Origin: DASSLY01 sp035689185
Lineage (GTDB): Bacteria; Actinomycetota; Actinomycetes; Actinomycetales; Dermatophilaceae
DNA length: 64,000 bases
Direction: 5' to 3'
Assembly (NCBI GenBank): GCA_035689185.1
Contig: DASSLY010000021.1
Coordinates: 29,647 to 93,646 of the forward strand
Shown: positions 51,661 to 59,817 of the stretch, piece after piece
Layout: every line of letters starts with the position of its first letter
Position numbering within the stretch: position 1 is the stretch's first letter
Program-made: the position numbers and the translations under genes
Notes under the pieces: generated by a model
Told to the model about the DNA's origin: nothing
What the model saw: the letters and a program-made list of their open reading frames with translations, nothing else
The model's database searches: none

Positions 51661-54600
51661 GCCGGTTCCTCCGCGAACGCGAGACAGTAGGCCTGCCAGT
51701 CGGACTCGTCGATGACCTGCTCCAGGGTGGGGTCACCGGCGGCGCCGGCGAAGCGTCGCTCGACGGACAGGGTGACGCTGGTGCTGAAGCAGACGACCTT
51801 CACCGAGACGGTGAGGCTGGCCTGGCCCCAGATCTCGCTGCGGCCGCCGCCCTTGTCCCGGTAGGTGAAGGCCAGGTAGAACTCCAGCGAGATGCTGATC
51901 AGCCCGAGCACGGACAGGTAGCCACCGCAGCGCAGGTAGCCGGTGAGCTCGGTCCCCTTGGTTGCCGACATGGCGAAGTAGACCCCCGCCATGACGTAGA
52001 CGCCTCCGCTGGCGACGCCGAGGTTGAGCGAGACGTTGCCGCCGAACTCGATCGACGCCTCGATCTCCTCCACCCCGGCCGCGCTGACACCGAGGGCGAA
52101 GAATCCGCCGCCTCCGAACAGCGTGACCGTGACGAGGAACGGGTGGTGCCGCTCCGACAGCGCGAACCGCAGCCCGGCCGGTTTGCCGACGAACGGCAGC
52201 GACAGCGCGGCCGAGAGGTTGAGGTTCTGCAGCGAGAAGACCCCCACGCCCACGGTGGGGATGCCCAGGCTGAAGCCGGCCAAGATCCCCTCCGGAGTGA
52301 CCGTGATGGCCGGCGGGTCGCTGAACCCGTCGGCCGGCATCAGGTCTCGGATGGTGTTGACGAACTGCAACGCTCCGACGAAGTCCAGGCCCACGCCCTC
52401 GGCCGTGATGTCCGGCTTGCGCCCAGGCAGGGACAGGAACCGCAGCGTCCCCATCGACACCCGGACCACGCCGGCGAAGGTCAGCGAGAAGCCGCGCAGC
52501 TCGCCGCGGATGGTGGTCTCCGGCGCCGAGCCGTCCAGCCGGGTGACGGTGCGGACGTCGAGCACGAACTGGGCCTGGCCCAGCTCGAAGGCCGGCGTGA
52601 CGTCGGGCATCGGCAGCAGCGCCGGCTTCCACAGCATCCGGGTCAGCGTCGCGGTGGGCACCCCGGCGGCGTCCGGCACCGGCCGGGTCCGCACGATCGG
52701 GACGCGGACCAGCGCCGTCGGGTCCGCCAGCAGCCGGTCCAGGTCCGCCTCCGCCAGCAGCGCCGGGTCGGCCGCGGCCACCGGCGGCGGGATGGGGGCG
52801 AGCAGCGAGGCCAGGTCGACGGTGCCGAACAGCTTCATCCCGGCGAGCAGGGCCTTCAGCACGTTCTGGTCCACGCCGGTCGCCATGGCCGCGGGCATCA
52901 CGCCCTGGGTGGCGGACAGCGCGTCCAGCTGCAGGGCGGGCGCGGCCACGCCCCCGCCGGTCTCCGCGCGCACCGCGAACGGGACCGCCGGGTATGCCGC
53001 ATACATCGCCGCCGGGTTCGCCCCCGGGTCCAGACCGTGGTCCAGGTAGACCGCAGCCAGCCGCAGCTCCACCGTCCGGGCCGACCCGGTGAGCTGCTCG
53101 ACCGGCTCGAGGTGGACTCCGGCGGTGAGTGCCTGAGGCAGCCAGCCGGGCAGGTAGTCGCGCGGCATACCGGCCGAGCTGGTGACCTTGACCAGGTCGA
53201 AGGTGAGGTACTCGGTCGGGGCGCTGGTGGCGTCGGGCCGGCCCGGCACCGGCTCGGCGAGCGCCAGCTGCTGCGCGTGCAGGGTCGCGGTGCGGGCGCC
53301 GGGCGGTGAGCCGTTGAAGGCTGCGATGACCGCGTCGGTGCCCCTGACCGCCTGGTAGGGGATGAACATCATCGCCTTGGTCCCGCTGACCGTCCGCCCC
53401 TCCCAGTCGGTGCTGTCGAAGTCGAACGGGACCGGCTTGTGGTCCGACCTGATCCAGAACGGCGTGCTCAGCGCGTGCTCGATCTGCTCCGGGGTGATCT
53501 CGTCGGTGAGGTCGATGTCCAGGTCGATCTTCGGGGTCTCCAGGGTGCGCAGCGCGATCGTGCGCAGCGGCATTTCCCGGCTGTCGTGCGGGTAGCCGCC
53601 GTGCATGGGGCGGTAGTCGAGGAACGGCTGCTGCACCACGACCCGGAAGTACTGCCGCAGGTACGCGGTCGTGCCGAAGACGCCGACCGGACCGTGCGGG
53701 CCGGGCTCCGAGCCGAGGGAGACCGGCTCGAAGCGGCGCTCGGTGATCTTCACGATCGATGCCCGGTGGCCGGTGTCCAGGCAGCCGCGGCGGACCACCT
53801 TGACGTACTGGTCCCGCCCCAGTCCGGTGATGTGCTCGTACTGCTGGACGACTGGCACGGTGACGCCCAGCTGCTCCAGGTCCGCCGGCTTCTGGGTATC
53901 TCGGGGGAAGTCGAACTTGCCGAGGATGTGCGCGGTCGCGCCGAGCGAGGTGAGCAGCAGGCGCTCCGCGCGCAACGTCGCCGGCGCTGGCACCACGGGC
54001 TGTCCGAACTCGCTTACCCGGCGGACCCAGATTCGCCACAGGGGCAGCGGAATCCCGAGCTCGGTGAACGACTTCGGGCCGTTGCCGAAGTCGCCGGTCA
54101 GGGTGACCAGGTCGGCGATCTCGCGCACCGCCAGGGAGGACACGAACGGGTCCGTCAGCCTGCCGTGGATGGCCCGCAGGAGCACCGGGGGCGCCGATTC
54201 CGCGGGGCCGGCCAGCCGCGTGTGCCACAGCTCCGCGACGCCGTCGACGACGAAGGGTTCGGTGCGGTGCCGCCAGCTGGCGTCGGTGACCGGTGACAGC
54301 ACCAGCCGGTAGGGCAGCTCCAGCGCGGTGACGTCGGCTGCCGGCGCCGCGGGTCGCGGGCCGGCGGCGGTCCCCGGTGGCAGCGCGTTCGGGGCCAGCG
54401 CCGGTTGCAGGCCGGCCCAGTCCAGCAGTCCCGCCACGGTGAACGGGATGCCCGGCCCGTCGGCCGGGACGTCGAAGGCGAGCCGGCTGGGCTCCGCGGC
54501 GACCGCGCGCACCGGCGGCGGACCGGCCGGCTGGTTCCACGTCTGGAACTCCAGGAACGCACTCTCCGCGACGTGCTGCGGCGGCAGGCCGATCACCAGG

Positions 54601-54731
54601 CGGGCTGGGGTGGCCGGGTCCACGGCCCGCAGCAGTCCATCGCCGCCGGGAGCCAGGTTCACCAGGGTGATATCGAGGACGAGCAGGTCCTCGGGCCGGA
54701 TCAGCCGGATGCTACGGGATTCCTCTGCCAT
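51657..54731 (-). CDS. Large uncharacterised protein (1024 aa), partner of the 1329-aa protein
   Basis: A 1024-aa protein, no signal peptide. Its N-terminal two thirds is mixed alpha/beta. The C-terminal 280 residues are a Gly-rich, strand-dominated region (GFSLGIPTVGVGVFSLQNL, LVTVTLFGGGGFFALGVS, SLNLGVASGGVYVMAGVYF) with alternating hydrophobics, resembling a beta-barrel or beta-solenoid wall. Two Cys-containing segments near the end (YLRCGGYLSVLG; VVCFSTSVTLS) follow. GGAG precedes the ATG. Same operon as the 1329-aa protein. Family not recognised. Confidence 0.8.
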   Translation of the reverse strand: MAEESRSIRLIRPEDLLVLDITLVNLAPGGDGLLRAVDPATPARLVIGLPPQHVAESAFLEFQTWNQPAGPPPVRAVAAEPSRLAFDVPADGPGIPFTVAGLLDWAGLQPALAPNALPPGTAAGPRPAAPAADVTALELPYRLVLSPVTDASWRHRTEPFVVDGVAELWHTRLAGPAESAPPVLLRAIHGRLTDPFVSSLAVREIADLVTLTGDFGNGPKSFTELGIPLPLWRIWVRRVSEFGQPVVPAPATLRAERLLLTSLGATAHILGKFDFPRDTQKPADLEQLGVTVPVVQQYEHITGLGRDQYVKVVRRGCLDTGHRASIVKITERRFEPVSLGSEPGPHGPVGVFGTTAYLRQYFRVVVQQPFLDYRPMHGGYPHDSREMPLRTIALRTLETPKIDLDIDLTDEITPEQIEHALSTPFWIRSDHKPVPFDFDSTDWEGRTVSGTKAMMFIPYQAVRGTDAVIAAFNGSPPGARTATLHAQQLALAEPVPGRPDATSAPTEYLTFDLVKVTSSAGMPRDYLPGWLPQALTAGVHLEPVEQLTGSARTVELRLAAVYLDHGLDPGANPAAMYAAYPAVPFAVRAETGGGVAAPALQLDALSATQGVMPAAMATGVDQNVLKALLAGMKLFGTVDLASLLAPIPPPVAAADPALLAEADLDRLLADPTALVRVPIVRTRPVPDAAGVPTATLTRMLWKPALLPMPDVTPAFELGQAQFVLDVRTVTRLDGSAPETTIRGELRGFSLTFAGVVRVSMGTLRFLSLPGRKPDITAEGVGLDFVGALQFVNTIRDLMPADGFSDPPAITVTPEGILAGFSLGIPTVGVGVFSLQNLNLSAALSLPFVGKPAGLRFALSERHHPFLVTVTLFGGGGFFALGVSAAGVEEIEASIEFGGNVSLNLGVASGGVYVMAGVYFAMSATKGTELTGYLRCGGYLSVLGLISISLEFYLAFTYRDKGGGRSEIWGQASLTVSVKVVCFSTSVTLSVERRFAGAAGDPTLEQVIDESDWQAYCLAFAEEPA

Positions 54732-54752
54732 GCGGGCTCCGTCCCAGCGGCC

Positions 54753-56411
54753 TCAGACCACGCGACGGTACACCCTGGCCTCCCACGGGCTGAAGGCAAT
54801 TGTTCGCTGGGAGTCCCCGCCGCTGGCGATGACCACCTCGGCGTCCGCCCAGTCCTGCACGAGCGGCACCTCCGCACGCTCGTCCGAGCAGTTGGCCACC
54901 ACCAGGAGCTCGGTCCCCTCGTGCCGCCGGGTGAAGGCATACACCTGCTCGTCCTGCGGTAGCAGCATGGTGAAGTCGCCCTCGGCGACCACGGGCTCCT
55001 CGTGGCGGAACGCGATGAGTCGGCGGTAGTGGTTGAACACCGAGTCCGGGTCGTCCACCTGGGCGGCCGCGTTGATCTCGACGTAGTTGGGGTTCACCGG
55101 GATCCACGGCGTGCCGGTGGTGAAACCGGCGTGCGGGCCGTCGTCCCACTGCACGGGTGTCCGCGCGTTGTCCCGTCCCATGTACCGCAGCCCGGTGAGC
55201 ACCGACTCCGCATCCGACCCGCGCGCGATCGCCACGGCGTGGTAGTTCAGCGACTCGATGTCCCGGAAGTCCTCGATCGTCGTGAAGGGCGCGTTCGTCA
55301 TACCGAGCTCCTCGCCCTGGTAGACGTACGGCGTTCCACGGTGCAGGTGCAGCAGCGTGCCCAGCGCCTTCGCCGAGGCGACCCGGTGCTCGCCGTCGGA
55401 GCCGAACCTGGAGACCGCTCGTGGCTGGTCGTGGTTGTTCCAGTACAGGCTGTTCCAGCCCACGCCGGCCAGCCCCGCGTCCCACCGGCCGAGGCTGTCC
55501 TTGAAGGCCACCAACGACATCGGCCGGATGTCGAACTTCCCCTCGTGGCCTTGGTCCAGCCCCACGTGCTCGAACTGGAAGACCATGTCGACCTCCCCCC
55601 GGGTGGGGTCGGTGAACAGCCGCGCATCCTCGATGGTGGCCGTCGGCATCTCCCCGACGGTCAGGTAGTCGCCCGCACGCCCGGCGAACACCTGCTCGTG
55701 CATCTCGTGGAGGAACTCGTGGATCCGCGGACCGCAGCCGACGGTGTCCCCGTCCTTCAGCGGCAAGGACTTGCTGATGAGGTCGATGACGTCCATCCGG
55801 AAGCCGTCCACCCCACGGTCAAGCCACCACCGCATCATCGCGTACACCGCCTCACGGACCTGCGGGTTCTCCCAGTTGAGGTCCGGTTGCTTGCGGGAGA
55901 ACAGGTGCAGGTAGTACTCGCCGGTGGTCTCGTCCAGCTGCCACGCGGGGCCGGAGAAGTAGGACTCCCAGTCCGTCGGCTCGGCCCCCGGCTCGCCCGC
56001 GGCAAACCCCTCCCGTGCGGGGAGCCAGAAGTACCAGTCGCGTTTGGGCGAGTCCTTGCTCGAGCGGCTCTCGACGAACCAGGCGTGCTCGTCGGAGGTG
56101 TGGTTCACCACCAGGTCCATCACGACCTTGATGCCGCGCTCGTGCGCCGCGTCCAGCAGCTGGCCGAAGACCTCCAGTGAGCCGAACGTGGGGTCGATGT
56201 CCTGGTAGTCGCTGATGTCGTAGCCGTTGTCGTCCTGCGGGGAGGGGTAGACCGGTGACAGCCACACCACGTCGACCCCCAGCCGGGCCAGGTAGTCGAG
56301 CTTGCCCAGCGCACCGCGCAGGTCCCCGATGCCGTCGCCGTCGGAGTCGGCGAAGCTGCGGGGGTAGATCTGGTACACGACAGCCCGGTGGAACCACTTC
56401 GGCTCGGTCAC
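54753..56411 (-). CDS. GH13 alpha-glucosidase (oligo-1,6-glucosidase type)
   Basis: A 552-aa cytoplasmic glycoside hydrolase family 13 enzyme that releases glucose from alpha-glucosides or isomalto-oligosaccharides. Conserved regions in order: DLVVNHTSDEH, GFRMDVIDL (nucleophile Asp), VGEMPT (acid/base Glu) and NNHDQPR (third Asp). The start YQIYPRSFADSDGDGIGDL is classical. GTG at 56411 is chosen by family alignment; it has no clear ribosome site, and a farther GTG at 56474 is no better. Region 2 VxxExP-like details that separate 1,4 from 1,6 specificity were not decisive. Confidence 0.93.
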   Translation of the reverse strand: MTEPKWFHRAVVYQIYPRSFADSDGDGIGDLRGALGKLDYLARLGVDVVWLSPVYPSPQDDNGYDISDYQDIDPTFGSLEVFGQLLDAAHERGIKVVMDLVVNHTSDEHAWFVESRSSKDSPKRDWYFWLPAREGFAAGEPGAEPTDWESYFSGPAWQLDETTGEYYLHLFSRKQPDLNWENPQVREAVYAMMRWWLDRGVDGFRMDVIDLISKSLPLKDGDTVGCGPRIHEFLHEMHEQVFAGRAGDYLTVGEMPTATIEDARLFTDPTRGEVDMVFQFEHVGLDQGHEGKFDIRPMSLVAFKDSLGRWDAGLAGVGWNSLYWNNHDQPRAVSRFGSDGEHRVASAKALGTLLHLHRGTPYVYQGEELGMTNAPFTTIEDFRDIESLNYHAVAIARGSDAESVLTGLRYMGRDNARTPVQWDDGPHAGFTTGTPWIPVNPNYVEINAAAQVDDPDSVFNHYRRLIAFRHEEPVVAEGDFTMLLPQDEQVYAFTRRHEGTELLVVANCSDERAEVPLVQDWADAEVVIASGGDSQRTIAFSPWEARVYRRVV

Positions 56412-56477
56412 GTCAGGCAGCGTAGGGGAGGCCGGCTCCCGGCGCCGTTCGCGGCATACCGGCCGGCCGGTCACCGG

Positions 56478-56876
56478 CTAGTCACTGCCGCCGATCACCG
56501 CCAGGAGAGCACGCGCGTACGCACGTTCGGCGTCGATGTCCACGAGCCGCTGCTCGACATCGACCAGCGCCACCGCGAAGCCCCCCGTGACCGTCTCCAG
56601 GGACCGGAACCGCTCCCCCAGCGCACCCCGCAGCTGGTCCTCCCGCGGCAGCCAGACGACCTCGTGCTCGTCCACGCTGTCCAGCGCCCACTCCGTGGTG
56701 CCGTTGAACTTCATGATCCGGCCGGCGGGCAGCTCCTGGACGTCGATCGTCATCTCGCTGATGACGAAGACCTGGTCGTCCATCTCCTTGTCGACGACCA
56801 CGAACCGGTCCCCGGCAGCCGGGGTCCACGTCAGTCCCGCCTCCCGCAGCTGGCGGGCCAGGTCGATCGTGATCAC
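56478..56876 (-). CDS. Conserved actinobacterial protein, unknown function
   Basis: A 132-aa protein beginning VITIDLARQLREAGLTWTP and containing GDRFVVVDKEMDDQVFVIS and KFNGTTEWALDSV. Close relatives are widespread in actinobacteria and are often labelled 'pilus assembly protein CpaE', but nothing in this sequence (no P-loop, no receiver domain) supports that name. GTG start with GGAGGGAG upstream. Probably a small regulatory or housekeeping protein. Confidence 0.8.
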   Translation of the reverse strand: MITIDLARQLREAGLTWTPAAGDRFVVVDKEMDDQVFVISEMTIDVQELPAGRIMKFNGTTEWALDSVDEHEVVWLPREDQLRGALGERFRSLETVTGGFAVALVDVEQRLVDIDAERAYARALLAVIGGSD

Positions 56877-56941
56877 GGCCCCAGTGTCTCCCTCCGTGGG
56901 CAGCGCCGCCCAGCCGGCCCACCGCGGGGCAGCATGACCCC

Positions 56942-57760
56942 ATGACGGCATCGATCACCAAGGACACGCAGCTGTGCATGTCGCTGGCCGGCCGCCCCAG
57001 CAACATCGGCACCCGCTTCCACAACTACCTGTATGCCGAGCTCGGCCTCGACTTCGTCTACAAGGCGTTCACCACCACCGACATCGTCGCCGCGGTCGGC
57101 GGCATCCGGGCCCTCGGCATCCGCGGGTGCGGGGTGTCGATGCCGTTCAAGGAGGCCGTGATTCCCCTGATGGACAGCATGGACGGCTCCGCGACCGTGA
57201 TCGCCTCGGTCAACACGATCGTCAACGACGGGGGGCGGCTCACCGGCTACAACACCGACTACACCGCCGTGGCGACGCTGCTGCAGGACCACCAGGTGCC
57301 CACCGACAGCGACTTCGCGCTCATCGGCAGCGGCGGCATGGCCAAGGCCGTCGTGGCCGCGCTGCGCGACGGCGGCTTCACCGACGGCGTCGTGGTCGCC
57401 CGGAACCAGACCACCGGGCCTGCCCTGGCCCGGCAGTACGGCTTCGGCTGGGTCCGCGACCTGGGCGACAGGAGACCGCGGCTGGTCGTCAACGCCACAC
57501 CGGTCGGTATGTCGGGTGGCCCGGCCTCGGGAGACCTGCCGGTTCCGAAATCGGTCGTGGACGCTGCGGAGACGGTGTTCGAGGTCGTGGCGATGCCGGA
57601 GGTCACCCCGCTGGTGGACCGGGCCCAGGAGGCTGGGCTGCGGGTCATCACCGGCACGGAGGTCATCGCGTTGCAGGCGGCCGCCCAGTTCGCGCTCTAC
57701 ACCGGGGTCCGCCCGACGCCAGAGCAGGTCGCCCGCGCCGGGGACTACGCGCGCGGCTGA
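56942..57760 (+). CDS. Shikimate 5-dehydrogenase-like enzyme
   Basis: A 272-aa NAD(P)-dependent enzyme of the AroE/YdiB superfamily. The catalytic Lys is K70 in SMPFKEA, the substrate Asn/Asp are N91 in NTIVN and D106 in GYNTDYTA, and the nucleotide loop is GSGGMAKA (129-136). The N-terminal substrate motif reads SLAGRPSNIG instead of the usual HSxSP, as in the shikimate-dehydrogenase-like subgroup, so true shikimate activity is uncertain. The catalytic core is intact. It converges on a uridine-kinase-like gene with a tandem repeat between. Confidence 0.87.
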   Translation: MTASITKDTQLCMSLAGRPSNIGTRFHNYLYAELGLDFVYKAFTTTDIVAAVGGIRALGIRGCGVSMPFKEAVIPLMDSMDGSATVIASVNTIVNDGGRLTGYNTDYTAVATLLQDHQVPTDSDFALIGSGGMAKAVVAALRDGGFTDGVVVARNQTTGPALARQYGFGWVRDLGDRRPRLVVNATPVGMSGGPASGDLPVPKSVVDAAETVFEVVAMPEVTPLVDRAQEAGLRVITGTEVIALQAAAQFALYTGVRPTPEQVARAGDYARG

Positions 57761-57781
57761 AGGCCGGCTCCGCCTCGCGGC

Positions 57782-57859
57782 GCGCCGTCGAGCCGGGGCC
57801 AGCGCACCGTCGAGCCTCGTGCGACGCACCGTCGAGCCTGGCCAGCGCACCGTCGAGCC
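57782..57859 (+). repeat. 22-bp tandem repeat between convergent genes
   Basis: Four copies of GC(A/G)CCGTCGAGCC start at 57782, 57804, 57826 and 57847, spaced 22, 22 and 21 bp. They fill the gap between the ends of the shikimate-dehydrogenase-like and uridine-kinase-like genes. They are too short and regular for CRISPR and lack conserved spacers. Confidence 0.9.
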
Positions 57860-57873
57860 GGGGCCAGGCGACG

Positions 57874-58527
57874 TCAGCCGTGCAGCGGCCCGTCGGCGAC
57901 CGCGACCTCCCGGGCGGCGTCGTGCGACGCCGGCGGGGTCCCGTTCACCACGAGCAGTGCGCGCTGCCAGGGTCGGTCGGCCTCCAGGAAGGGCAGCTCG
58001 TGGCCCTCCCACTCCGCCCAGAAGTCCTCCGCGGCGGCTGTCCCGCCGTCTCGCGCGACCCCGCGGCGACGGGCCAGGTCGGCGTCCGACTGCACCCAGA
58101 CCGAGCCGTCGACCAGGTCTGTGAGCTCGCGGCGCGAGCTGCCGACACCCTCGACGACCAGCAGGTCGAGCCCCGCCGGCACCTCGACGGCCCCCGGCCG
58201 GCTCCGCTGCTGCCAGCCGGGGGGGCGAAAGCTCACCGGCTCGCCGCGGCGGACCGGCTCCAGCACTCCCGCCGCCAGAAGCGGCGCCCAGTCGAAGAAC
58301 GAGTGGTACCAAGCGACGTCGTCGGTGTGCACCACCCACGACCGCGGAACGCACTGACGGAGCAGGTCGGCGAACGTGGACTTGCCTCCCGCGCTGCGAC
58401 CATCGACCGCGAGCACGGCCGGGCGCGCGAGCGGGTGCCCGAGCCGGGTGCGCAGCCACGCTGCCACTTCCGCCACGGGCTGGACCCGCCACGGACCCGC
58501 GGGCGGCTCGGTGCCGTGCAGCCTCAT
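57874..58527 (-). CDS. Uridine-kinase-like P-loop protein
   Basis: A 217-aa protein with Walker A GRSAGGKST (43-51), HTDDVAWYHSFFDW (typical substrate-binding segment of uridine/phosphoribulokinase-like kinases) and LLVVEGVGSSRREL (Walker B-like). Related proteins are annotated as uridine kinase, but they are shorter and lack clear proof of nucleoside specificity. ATG start. Confidence 0.82.
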   Translation of the reverse strand: MRLHGTEPPAGPWRVQPVAEVAAWLRTRLGHPLARPAVLAVDGRSAGGKSTFADLLRQCVPRSWVVHTDDVAWYHSFFDWAPLLAAGVLEPVRRGEPVSFRPPGWQQRSRPGAVEVPAGLDLLVVEGVGSSRRELTDLVDGSVWVQSDADLARRRGVARDGGTAAAEDFWAEWEGHELPFLEADRPWQRALLVVNGTPPASHDAAREVAVADGPLHG

Positions 58528-58558
58528 GCCCGCAGCGACTGTCGGGGGACCGCCGTGG

Positions 58559-58855
58559 TCAACGGCCGCCCTCCGGCCCCTCCCACTGCACGGTCAGCTC
58601 GTCCCGGTTGCCGAAGCGCACCAGGTGGCGCGTGACCACGTCCCGCAAGCGGGCCAGCTCCTCCTCGCTGGCAGCCCGCGCCTCGATGCGGATGCCGGCT
58701 TCCCCGGCGTGCAGGACCGCGGTGCCGGAGGAGAAGCGGAACGTCGCGCTGTCCCCGGCCAGCTCGGCATCGACCTTGCCCGAGAAGTGGCTGACGAGCT
58801 GCTTGACGTACCGCGCGGAACGGTCGGTGGCGACGAAGGCGGAGGCGGACGGCAT
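58559..58855 (-). CDS. DUF2218 family protein
   Basis: A 98-aa protein with the DUF2218 pattern: FVATDRSARYVKQLVSHFSGK near the start and RLRDVVTRHLVRFGNRDELTVQW at the end. These small proteins often sit by siderophore or metal genes but their function is unknown. The ATG at 58855 has AGGA at good spacing and lies inside a GGCATACC octamer. Confidence 0.85.
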   Translation of the reverse strand: MPSASAFVATDRSARYVKQLVSHFSGKVDAELAGDSATFRFSSGTAVLHAGEAGIRIEARAASEEELARLRDVVTRHLVRFGNRDELTVQWEGPEGGR

Positions 58856-58965
58856 ACCCGAATCCTGGCACGGAGCCGCGACTGGAGGTGGCGGCAGCCG
58901 CACGGCAGCCGGACCGCGGCGGGCGGACTAGGCTCTCCTCCGTCCGCCGACGTGAAGGAGTGGTC

Positions 58966-59376
58966 ATGGCAGCCGCGCTCAACCCCTACATCCAGTTCCT
59001 CGACAACGCCCGGCAGGCGATGGAGTTCTACCAGGGGGTCTTCGGCGGGGAGCTGACGCTGAACACGTTCGGCTCCTACGGCGCGCAAGGGGCCGACGCC
59101 GACAAGATCATGCATGCCGACCTGCAGGCGGACAACGGCTTCCGGCTGATGGCGTCGGACACCCCGGCCGGGATGGAGCGCACCTCGGGGACCAACATCT
59201 CGATCAGCCTCAGCGGCGACGACAGCGACACGTTGCACCGGTACTGGGACCAGCTGTCCGCCGACGGCAGCGTCTCCGTGCCGCTAGCGAAGCAGATGTG
59301 GGGCGACGAATTCGGCCAGTGCACCGACCGTTTCGGGACCTCCTGGATGGTCAACATCGCCGGGCCGCAGGGCTGA
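58966..59376 (+). CDS. VOC-family protein (PhnB-like glyoxalase fold)
   Basis: A 136-aa member of the vicinal oxygen chelate superfamily, PhnB-like branch. Seen: NPYIQFLDNARQAMEFYQGVFGGEL, the strand with MHADLQADNGFRLMASD, and the ending WGDEFGQCTDRFGTSWMVN. GAAGGAG lies upstream of the ATG. These proteins usually bind a small ligand or metal; catalytic role unknown. Confidence 0.92.
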   Translation: MAAALNPYIQFLDNARQAMEFYQGVFGGELTLNTFGSYGAQGADADKIMHADLQADNGFRLMASDTPAGMERTSGTNISISLSGDDSDTLHRYWDQLSADGSVSVPLAKQMWGDEFGQCTDRFGTSWMVNIAGPQG

Positions 59377-59378
59377 CC

Positions 59379-59789
59379 TCAGCCGGACCAGTCCTTCGTC
59401 AGCGGAGCCTCGTCCAGCACCTCGAACTCGACGAACTGCCGGCACCCCAGCACGGGCAGCAGCTGGCGAGGCCCCGGCGGCATCCGGCGAAGTCCCTCCG
59501 CCGTCCCCAGGTCCGCAGGGGGGCCCAGCGTGAGCACCTGCCGGCGGTGCCGCATCCGGCCCCCGCCGGCGGCGCGCAGGTTCTTCAACCAGTCCACGTC
59601 CGAGCCGTAGGTCAGCGCCACGGTCACCGTCTGCTCATGCCGGAAGGCCATGAGCACGGTGTGGAGCACGCGGCCGGACCTCCGGCCGACGTGCTCCAGC
59701 TCCACGAACGGGCCCAGGCCGGCCAGACGCACCATCAGCGGGTTCAGGACGTCCCGGTTGAGGGTGGTGATGGCCTTCGGGAGGGGCAC
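59379..59789 (-). CDS. Deazaflavin (F420)-dependent nitroreductase family protein
   Basis: A 136-aa split-barrel protein of the Ddn/F420 quinone-reductase family. Typical features: LNPLMVRLAGLGPFVELEHVGRRSGRVLHTVL, then VALTYGSDVDWLKNLRAAGGGRM. Such enzymes use reduced F420 to reduce quinones or nitro compounds. The GTG at 59789 follows GGTGGGG. It converges with the VOC gene (2 bp between stops). Confidence 0.88.
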   Translation of the reverse strand: MPLPKAITTLNRDVLNPLMVRLAGLGPFVELEHVGRRSGRVLHTVLMAFRHEQTVTVALTYGSDVDWLKNLRAAGGGRMRHRRQVLTLGPPADLGTAEGLRRMPPGPRQLLPVLGCRQFVEFEVLDEAPLTKDWSG

Positions 59790-59817
59790 AACCCCACCGT
59801 ATGCGGTGCGGCTGGCC

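Noticed and set aside
56478..56876. Pilus assembly protein CpaE
   Set aside because: The label is common in databases, but no P-loop, receiver domain or pilus gene is visible.
57782..57859. CRISPR array
   Set aside because: Unit is 13 bp with 8-9-bp gaps, spacers are not unique protospacer length, and no cas gene is present.
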